A stretch of DNA of 43,874 nucleotides from Cyanobacteria bacterium M_DeepCast_100m_m1_067 (lineage in GTDB: Bacteria; Cyanobacteriota; Cyanobacteriia; PCC-6307; Cyanobiaceae), in the NCBI GenBank assembly GCA_016882385.1, contig VGQC01000003.1:1-43874 (forward strand). Direction: 5' to 3'. Under the pieces are notes generated by a model. That model worked only from the letters and a program-made list of their open reading frames with translations. It did not search any database and had not been told where the DNA came from. How positions within the stretch are numbered: position 1 is the first letter of the stretch; each line of letters opens with the position of its first letter. Shown here one piece after another: positions 37,500 through 43,874 of this stretch. Made by a program: the position numbers and the translations under genes.

Positions 37500-38834
37500 T
37501 CAGAGCGCACCGGCGGCGGTGCGGTCCAACACGCCGCCCAGGTGTGGGGTGAGGTTCATGGCCGCCACCACCGGGCGACCGCCGGCTCCTTCGGGGTAGT
37601 CGATCACGGTGACACCCCCATTGCCCTGCTTGATGGCCCAGATGTCGGCGGGTTGCAGGCCCAGCAGGCCGCAGAGAATGGTTTTGTTGACGGCGTCATG
37701 GGCCACCACCAGGGCGGTTTCGTCGTCACCGAGGCTGGCGGCGATGCGGGCCCAGGTGGCCAAGGAGCGGTCCCAAACCTGCTGCAGGGTCTCCCCCTCC
37801 GGCATCTGCACGGTCTGGGGCGCCCGCTTCCAGTCGGCGAGCAGCTGGGGCCAGCCCTCGGCGATCTCCTGCTCCAGCCGGCCCTCCCAGAGCCCGTGGC
37901 CGATTTCCACCAGGCCGGTGCTGCTGGTGAGGGGCACGCCGGGGTGGGAAGCCAGGATCGCTTCGGCGGTCTGGCGGGGGCGGGCCATGCAGCTGGTGTA
38001 GGCCCGGTTGATCGTGACCGGCGCCAGGAACCGACCAGCCGCTTCGGCCTGGGAGCGGCCGGTGGCATTGAGGGGAATGTCGATCTGCCCCTGAAAGCGG
38101 CCTTCGCGGTTCCAGTCGGTTTCGCCGTGGCGCACCAGCAGCAGGCGCGGCCCCGGCCCCTTGGAGGGCAGGGGGTCGCCGAGGTGGGCCAGCCCGTTGA
38201 GGGATTCCACCTGCACCCCGCCGCCACTGAGGTTGAGCACCGAGAGCGAGCAGTTGTCGACCCGCAGCCGGCGGAAGCCGGACAGGGGCAGATCCAGCAG
38301 CGCCAGCAGCAGGCAGCGCAGGATGGCGTTGTGGGCCACCACCAGCACCGTCTGGGCAGGACCCTGCTCGTCGGCGATCGCAGCCCCATGGCGCTCCAGC
38401 AGCTGCTGTCGGAACTGCTGGGCCTGGGCCATCAGCTCCTGCAGGGGGAGGTAGGTCTGGCCATCGGCCCGCTGCAGTTCGAGCCGTTCCGGCGCCTGAC
38501 GCCACTGCCGCTCTTGATCGGCGTGACGCTCGCGCAGCTCCTGGCGGAGCAGTCCGCTCCAGGGGGCCAGATCAATTTCCAGCAACTGCGCATCGCTCGT
38601 CGCGGCCAAGCCCTGACCCTGCTCGGCCAGCAACAGCTGGGCGGTTTCGGCGGCCCGGCGCAGCGGCGAGGTGTAGGCCGCAGTGAAGGTCAGATCCCGC
38701 AGCGCGGCACCCGCGGCGCGGGCCTGGGACTGGCCGGTGGCGGTGAGGGTGGAGAGATCGTCGCGACCCTGGATGCGGTGCTCCACATTGAAGCTGCTCT
38801 GCCCATGGCGCACCAACACAATCCGAAGGGGCAC
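37500..38834 (-). CDS. Histidine phosphatase family protein with two PGM-like domains
   Basis: Two RHG motifs: RIVLVRHGQSSFNVEHRIQGRDD and RLLLVRHGETDWNREGRFQGQIDIPLN. Confidence 0.93.
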   Translation of the reverse strand: MPLRIVLVRHGQSSFNVEHRIQGRDDLSTLTATGQSQARAAGAALRDLTFTAAYTSPLRRAAETAQLLLAEQGQGLAATSDAQLLEIDLAPWSGLLRQELRERHADQERQWRQAPERLELQRADGQTYLPLQELMAQAQQFRQQLLERHGAAIADEQGPAQTVLVVAHNAILRCLLLALLDLPLSGFRRLRVDNCSLSVLNLSGGGVQVESLNGLAHLGDPLPSKGPGPRLLLVRHGETDWNREGRFQGQIDIPLNATGRSQAEAAGRFLAPVTINRAYTSCMARPRQTAEAILASHPGVPLTSSTGLVEIGHGLWEGRLEQEIAEGWPQLLADWKRAPQTVQMPEGETLQQVWDRSLATWARIAASLGDDETALVVAHDAVNKTILCGLLGLQPADIWAIKQGNGGVTVIDYPEGAGGRPVVAAMNLTPHLGGVLDRTAAGAL

Positions 38835-38917
38835 GGGCTTGACGCTGCTCTGGACCCATCGTATGGGAGGGGGTGCGGGCAGAATCCCCCCACCCGTAAG
38901 CCCTGGAGGGCCTGCGC

Positions 38918-40318
38918 TTGAACGCCAGTCCCCCCCCGCAACCCCGTCAGAGCGCAGGGTGGACCGCTGGGCTGGCCCTGCTCAGCCTGGTGCTCAGTGG
39001 CCTGCTCTGGCTCAATGGCCTGGTGGACAGCCTGCAGCGCCCATCGGTGGGCAATGCCCTGGAGCTGCGCCAGCGGGAGCTGACGGCCCTGGCGGCCCCC
39101 GCCCTGCCCGCCAACCTGCGCCCGCTCCTGGCTGGGGATCAGCCGCTCCAGGCCTTGCAAAAGGAACTCCTGCAGCAGGTCAACGACGCGCCGCTGCCCC
39201 CTGCTCCCGAGCAGCAGCTGCAACTGGCTCTGCTGCAGGGTCAGACGGGGCAGCAGGAGGCGGGCCGGCAACGGTTGCAGGATCTGCAACAGCAGGTGCC
39301 TCCCGAGCAGCGGCCCCTGTTGGCGGCCCTGATCGCCCCGCCTATGAACCGGGCCGCTCGTCCGGCGGAGTCGCTCTGGGCGGGCTGGCAACCCTCGCCC
39401 CTCACCCGAGCCTTGGCCTGCCAGGCCCTGGGCGGGAGTGTTGACGGCTGCAGCGATCGGCCGGCCCAGCGGGCGGCGGTGCTGCGCCTGTTGGGCACGG
39501 GGGTGGTGCCGGTGCTGTTGTTGCTGCTGGGCATCGGCCTGCTGCTGCGCGAGCTCTGGCTGCGCTGGCGCGGCAAGGCCCAGCCCCGGGCGCCCCTGCA
39601 GGGGCCGCCCCTGACCCTGGCTGAGGCAACCCTGCTGATCGCCGGGGGCTTTGTGGTGGTGGGTGAGTTGCTGGTGCCGTTGCTGCTGGCCCCCGTGCTG
39701 CAGGGTGCGCTCGGGCCGCTGGCCGCCCAGCCCGCCCTGCAGCAGGGGGTGTTGGTGCTGGGCCTTTACATGGGATTGATGGCGGTACCGCTGGCCCTGC
39801 TCTGGGGCCAGTTGCGGCCCCACGGCCAGCGGCCCCTGGGGGGTTGGCTGCAGTGGCACTGGCGACCGCTGGGCGGCACCCTTCGCCGTGCTGTGGCCCA
39901 GGTGCTGATGGTGCTGCCCCTGGTGGCCTTGGTGGGCTGGCTTCAGGAGCGGTTGGTTGGTGATCCTGGCGGCAGCAATCCCCTGCTCGAGCTGGTGCTC
40001 ACCAGCGCCAATCCTCTGGCGTTGCTTTGTTTTGCCGTTACGGCCCTGGTGCTGGCACCCCTGTTTGAGGAAACCCTGTTCCGCGGCGTGCTGCTGCCGG
40101 TGCTGGCCCAGCGCTGGGGCGGCCTCTGGGCCGTGCTGATCAGCGCCCTGGTGTTCAGCGTTGCCCACCTCAGCATCGGCGAGTTTCCGCCCCTGTTTGT
40201 GCTCGGCTTGGGCCTGGGCTGGCTACGGCTCCAGAGCGGGAGGTTGGGGGCGAGTGTGTTGATGCACGGCCTTTGGAATGGCCTCACCTTTGCCAATTTG
40301 CTTCTGCTGGCCGGTTGA
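38918..40318 (+). CDS. CPBP family intramembrane glutamic endopeptidase
   Basis: LAPLFEETLFRGVLLPVLAQRW (EExxxR) and VFSVAHLSIGEFPPLFVLGLGLGWL; multiple TM segments; TTG start. Confidence 0.92.
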   Translation: MNASPPPQPRQSAGWTAGLALLSLVLSGLLWLNGLVDSLQRPSVGNALELRQRELTALAAPALPANLRPLLAGDQPLQALQKELLQQVNDAPLPPAPEQQLQLALLQGQTGQQEAGRQRLQDLQQQVPPEQRPLLAALIAPPMNRAARPAESLWAGWQPSPLTRALACQALGGSVDGCSDRPAQRAAVLRLLGTGVVPVLLLLLGIGLLLRELWLRWRGKAQPRAPLQGPPLTLAEATLLIAGGFVVVGELLVPLLLAPVLQGALGPLAAQPALQQGVLVLGLYMGLMAVPLALLWGQLRPHGQRPLGGWLQWHWRPLGGTLRRAVAQVLMVLPLVALVGWLQERLVGDPGGSNPLLELVLTSANPLALLCFAVTALVLAPLFEETLFRGVLLPVLAQRWGGLWAVLISALVFSVAHLSIGEFPPLFVLGLGLGWLRLQSGRLGASVLMHGLWNGLTFANLLLLAG

Positions 40319-40430
40319 AGGCCCCCAGTCCCCTTGCTGCCTGGCAACTGGGGTGGTTCAATCGCGCAGTGCTCGGGCCGTCCCCTTGGTTGCCTCCCTC
40401 TCGCCCCGGCAGGCTCCCGAAAAGCCACTG

Positions 40431-40859
40431 ATGGCAGGGGGACACGCCAGCCGCCGGGCCCAGCGGCGCACCCTTCAGCTGATTCAGGGCTCCCTCTCGG
40501 GTCGCAAGCTGGAGCGCCGAGCCCCCTGGATCAGCAATCTCCACCGCGCCACCGATGGCACCCTGGCGGGCCTCGGCATCTGCATGCTCGCCCTCAGCGC
40601 CTTGACTCTGCACTGGCAGAACCGCTGGGGTGTGAGCTATCAGCAACTGGAGGCCTCCCAGATGTTGGAGCACAAGCTGCAGGAATCGTCGGCGCTGCTG
40701 GAGCAGCACCACCTGGGCGCGGTGAAGCGCCCGGGCTGGCTGGTGCCGACCAGCAGTGAAAAACTGGTGTACCTCCCGCCCCCCAAGTCCGCCTCTCTCC
40801 CCCTCGGCTTGCCCCTGCTGAGCAGCATTCAGCTTCGTCAGATCCGCTCGGGTTACTGA
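40431..40859 (+). CDS. FtsL-like membrane protein upstream of ftsI
   Basis: RATDGTLAGLGICMLALSALTLHWQNRWGVSYQQLEASQMLEHKLQESSALLEQHHL: single TM plus coiled-coil-like region, 3 nt before ftsI. Confidence 0.7.
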   Translation: MAGGHASRRAQRRTLQLIQGSLSGRKLERRAPWISNLHRATDGTLAGLGICMLALSALTLHWQNRWGVSYQQLEASQMLEHKLQESSALLEQHHLGAVKRPGWLVPTSSEKLVYLPPPKSASLPLGLPLLSSIQLRQIRSGY

Positions 40860-40862
40860 TTC

Positions 40863-42656
40863 ATGTCGATGACGCCCAGTCGTCGCCGCGGTCCCAGCCG
40901 TCGTCGCAGCAGTTCTCCCCAGCGGGTCGTGGCGATCCAGCCGGTCCCCACCGGTCGCTTGCTGGCGGTGTATGGGCTGCTGTGTGCCGGCCTGGTGGGG
41001 CTGGCCGGACGGCTGGCCTGGTTGCAGGTGGTCGATGCGACCAACCTCCAGAACCGGGCCCACGCCATTCAGACCCAAACCACCAAGCCAATCGGCAAGC
41101 GGCGCACGATCGTTGATCGCAACGGGCGCCTGGTGGCCCTCGATGAACAACGCTTCACTCTCTGGGCCCATCCCCGCTATTTCAATTTCCCGGGCGACGA
41201 CCCCCAGAAGATCCGCAGTGCCGACGAGGTGGCCAGCAAGGTGGCGGCGGTGTTGGCCCTGCCGAAAGCCGGGCTTCTGCAAACGATGGCGGGCCGCCGC
41301 AGTGGCATCAAGCTGCGCACCGACCTGGATCCAGAGACGGCTGAGCGGGTGCGGCAGCTGGGGATCAGTGGCCTGGATCTCGAGGCCTACCCCCACCGCA
41401 TCTATCCCCAGGGCCCCCTGTTTGCCAACGTCGTTGGCTTCCTCAACCTGGAGCGTGTGCCCCAGGCCGGCCTGGAGCAGAGCCGGGATGGCGACCTCAA
41501 GCGCCAGGAAACGGCCCTGCAGATGCGCCGCGGCGCCGATGGCACCCCGCTGCCCGCTGGCTTGACGGCCGGCTCCCTCTACGGCGACGACCTGCGCCTG
41601 CAGCTCACCCTGGATGCCCGGCTGCAGCAGGTGGCCCAGCAGGCCCTGGTCAAGCAGGTCAAGAAGTGGAATGCCAAGCGCGGTGCGGCCCTGGTGATGG
41701 ACGTGCGCAACGGCGAGATGCTGGCGCTGGCGTCCACCCCCACCTACGACCCCAACGCCTTCTGGAAGTTCAATCCCGCGCTGTTCCGTGAGTGGTCGGT
41801 GCAAGACCTCTACGAACCGGGCTCCACCTTCAAGCCGATCAACCTGGCCCTGGCCTTGCAGGAGAAGGCGATCCAGGCCGATGGTCGGGTGGCCGATACC
41901 GGTCAGCTGACGATCGGCGGCTGGCCGATCTTCAACCACGACAAGCGGGCCAATGGCCTGATTGATTTCCCCACCGTGCTGCAGGTGTCCAGCAACGTGG
42001 CCATGGTGAAGGCGATGGCCCAGGTGAAGCGGGATCGCTTCTGGCAGTGGCTGCGCACCTTCGGCATTGATGAGACGCCCGACACCGATCTGCCGGGGGC
42101 GGTAGCCGGGGAACTCAAGCCCCGCAAGGCCTTCACCAGCCAGGCGATCGAGCCCGCCGTGGCCGCCTTTGGCCAGGGCTTTTCGCTGACGCCGCTGAAG
42201 CTGCTGCAGCTGCACGCCATGTTGGCCAATGGGGGCCGGCTGGTGAGCCCGCACATCACCCGCGGTCTGCGCTCTGGCGATGCACTGGCCAGCGCTCCGG
42301 GTGGGAGCGGGCTGCCGTTGCTCGATCCTGCCGTCACCCGCACGGTGATGGGTTGGATGGAGTCGGTGGTGGAGAACAGCAGTGGCTTGGGCATCAAGAT
42401 CCCCGGCTACCGGATCGGCGGTAAGACCGGCACCGCCCAGAAAGCGGAGCGGGGTGTCTACATCCCGGGGGCTCTGATCACCAGTTTTGTCGGGCACCTG
42501 CCCATCGACGATCCGCGCTACGTCGTGCTGGTGGTGGTGGATGAACCAAAGGGCGGCAACACCTACGGCTCCACGGTGGCGGCCCCGGTCGCCCGCCAGA
42601 TCATCGATGCCCTGCTGGTGCTGGAGCGGATTCCGCCGTCGCGCCCCAAGGCCTGA
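40863..42656 (+). CDS. ftsI: Peptidoglycan transpeptidase FtsI (penicillin-binding protein)
   Basis: YEPGSTFKPINLALAL (SxxK), SSNVAMVKAM (SxN), GGKTGTAQ (KTG). Confidence 0.95.
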   Translation: MSMTPSRRRGPSRRRSSSPQRVVAIQPVPTGRLLAVYGLLCAGLVGLAGRLAWLQVVDATNLQNRAHAIQTQTTKPIGKRRTIVDRNGRLVALDEQRFTLWAHPRYFNFPGDDPQKIRSADEVASKVAAVLALPKAGLLQTMAGRRSGIKLRTDLDPETAERVRQLGISGLDLEAYPHRIYPQGPLFANVVGFLNLERVPQAGLEQSRDGDLKRQETALQMRRGADGTPLPAGLTAGSLYGDDLRLQLTLDARLQQVAQQALVKQVKKWNAKRGAALVMDVRNGEMLALASTPTYDPNAFWKFNPALFREWSVQDLYEPGSTFKPINLALALQEKAIQADGRVADTGQLTIGGWPIFNHDKRANGLIDFPTVLQVSSNVAMVKAMAQVKRDRFWQWLRTFGIDETPDTDLPGAVAGELKPRKAFTSQAIEPAVAAFGQGFSLTPLKLLQLHAMLANGGRLVSPHITRGLRSGDALASAPGGSGLPLLDPAVTRTVMGWMESVVENSSGLGIKIPGYRIGGKTGTAQKAERGVYIPGALITSFVGHLPIDDPRYVVLVVVDEPKGGNTYGSTVAAPVARQIIDALLVLERIPPSRPKA

Positions 42657-42742
42657 CGGCTCGTGTTGCCGTTCCCTCAAGGATCGGTCTGCCGTCTGGG
42701 TGCACCCGGCCACACTGGCTAGCGTGATGGCACCCAGGGCTG

Positions 42743-43874
42743 ATGCCCAGCCAGCTCGACCCCTCCCTGCCCATGGCCAACCTGCTCGATCAACTCGCTG
42801 CCATGACCGTGGTGGTGTCCGACACCGGCGATATTGATGCGATCAAGCAGTTCACCCCCCGCGACGCCACCACCAACCCGTCGCTGATCCTGGCCGCAGC
42901 CCAGATTCCCACCTATCAAAACCTGATTGATCGCTCCCTGCAGGAGTCGCGCCAGGTGATGGGTGCCGATGCCGGCGCCGACGCGGTGGTGCGGGAAGCC
43001 CTCGATGAAATCTGTGTCACCTTCGGCAAGGAGATCCTCAAGATCGTGCCCGGCCGCGTGTCCACTGAAGTGGATGCCCGCCTCAGCTACGACACCGAGG
43101 CCACCATCGCCAAGGCCCGCAAACTGATCGGCCTGTACAACCAGGCGGGCATCAGCAACGACCGGGTGCTGATCAAGGTGGCGTCCACCTGGGAGGGCAT
43201 TTGCGCCGCCCATCAATTGGAGCAGGAGGGCATCCACTGCAACCTGACGCTGTTGTTCGGCTTTGCCCAGGCGGTGGCCTGCGCTGAGGCCGGCGTCACC
43301 CTGATCTCCCCGTTCGTGGGGCGCATCCTCGATTGGTACAAGAAGAGCACCGGCCGCGACGGCTACCCCGGCCCAGAAGATCCCGGTGTGATCTCCGTGA
43401 CCCAGATCTTCAACTACTTCAAAACCTACGGCTACAAAACCGAGGTGATGGGAGCCAGCTTCCGCAACATCGAGGAGATCATTGAGCTGGCGGGCTGTGA
43501 TCTGCTCACCATCTCGCCGGCGCTGCTCGATCAGTTGCGCCAGACCGAAGGGGAACTGGAACGCAAACTCAACGCCTTTGATCCGGCTCCCACCGAGGCC
43601 CAGATCCATCTCGATGAAGCCCACTTCCGCCAGATGCTGGCGGCCGATCCGATGGCCACCGAGAAGCTGGATGAGGGGATCCGCGGCTTCTGCAAGGCGA
43701 TCGAAGCCCTCGAGGCCCAGCTGGCCCATCGCCTGGCCGAGCTGGAAGGCGGCGCCGCCTTCAGCCATGCCGTGCACGAGATCTTCCTGCTCAACGATCT
43801 CGATGGCGACGGTTGCATCACCCGCGAGGAGTGGCTGGGCAGCGATGCGGTGTTCGATGCTCTCGACACCGACA
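42743..43874 (+). CDS. tal: Transaldolase with C-terminal EF-hand (truncated by window edge)
   Basis: [20 protein letters not shown]...[16 protein letters not shown]...[15 protein letters not shown]-terminal [15 protein letters not shown]. Confidence 0.95.
   Translation, partial: MPSQLDPSLPMANLLDQLAAMTVVVSDTGDIDAIKQFTPRDATTNPSLILAAAQIPTYQNLIDRSLQESRQVMGADAGADAVVREALDEICVTFGKEILKIVPGRVSTEVDARLSYDTEATIAKARKLIGLYNQAGISNDRVLIKVASTWEGICAAHQLEQEGIHCNLTLLFGFAQAVACAEAGVTLISPFVGRILDWYKKSTGRDGYPGPEDPGVISVTQIFNYFKTYGYKTEVMGASFRNIEEIIELAGCDLLTISPALLDQLRQTEGELERKLNAFDPAPTEAQIHLDEAHFRQMLAADPMATEKLDEGIRGFCKAIEALEAQLAHRLAELEGGAAFSHAVHEIFLLNDLDGDGCITREEWLGSDAVFDALDTD

Noticed and set aside
37011-38921. 636-aa plus-strand ORF opposite the DHOase-like and histidine phosphatase genes
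   Set aside because: Spans two confidently called minus-strand genes; no recognisable motif.
40284-42713. 809-aa minus-strand ORF opposite ftsI
   Set aside because: Mirror frame of a clear FtsI gene; composition is His/Gln/Gly-rich with no domain, typical of antisense frames in GC-rich DNA.
42719-43777. 352-aa minus-strand ORF opposite tal
   Set aside because: Antisense to the transaldolase; the plus frame was missing from the ORF track only because it has no stop inside the window.

Overview
The window looks like a GC-rich picocyanobacterial chromosome segment (Synechococcus/Cyanobium-like, inferred from gene content). It is mostly densely packed housekeeping genes: glnN, arsS, an M32 carboxypeptidase, ppa, a ClC channel, hemC, rpoD, priA, argB, ssb, cobK, cutA, purA, psb27, proS, a ferredoxin, lepB, ftsI and tal. 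I saw no mobile element, CRISPR array, rRNA or tRNA, and no recognisable multi-gene defence system. The most interesting observations are: (1) an orphan UmuD-like protein with a preserved Ala-Gly cleavage context but both catalytic residues replaced (Ser to Ala, Lys to Arg); (2) a phycocyanin beta (cpcB) pseudogene with a 1-nt insertion and a ~142-bp internal deletion, still followed by a terminator; (3) a P-II paralogue with a NrgB/GlnK-like 'YRGVKVE' T-loop; (4) a canonical-type inorganic pyrophosphatase broken by +1 nt in a C7 run while a second, divergent ppa is intact; (5) three back-to-back hairpins filling the psb27-purA intergenic region just before a TTG start; (6) a perfect 24-bp dyad containing both start codons of a divergent gene pair; (7) a perfect NtcA box at glnN that suggests its start codon lies further downstream. 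Short tandem duplications are frequent in leaders and coding regions. All family calls come from reading the sequence; no searches were run.
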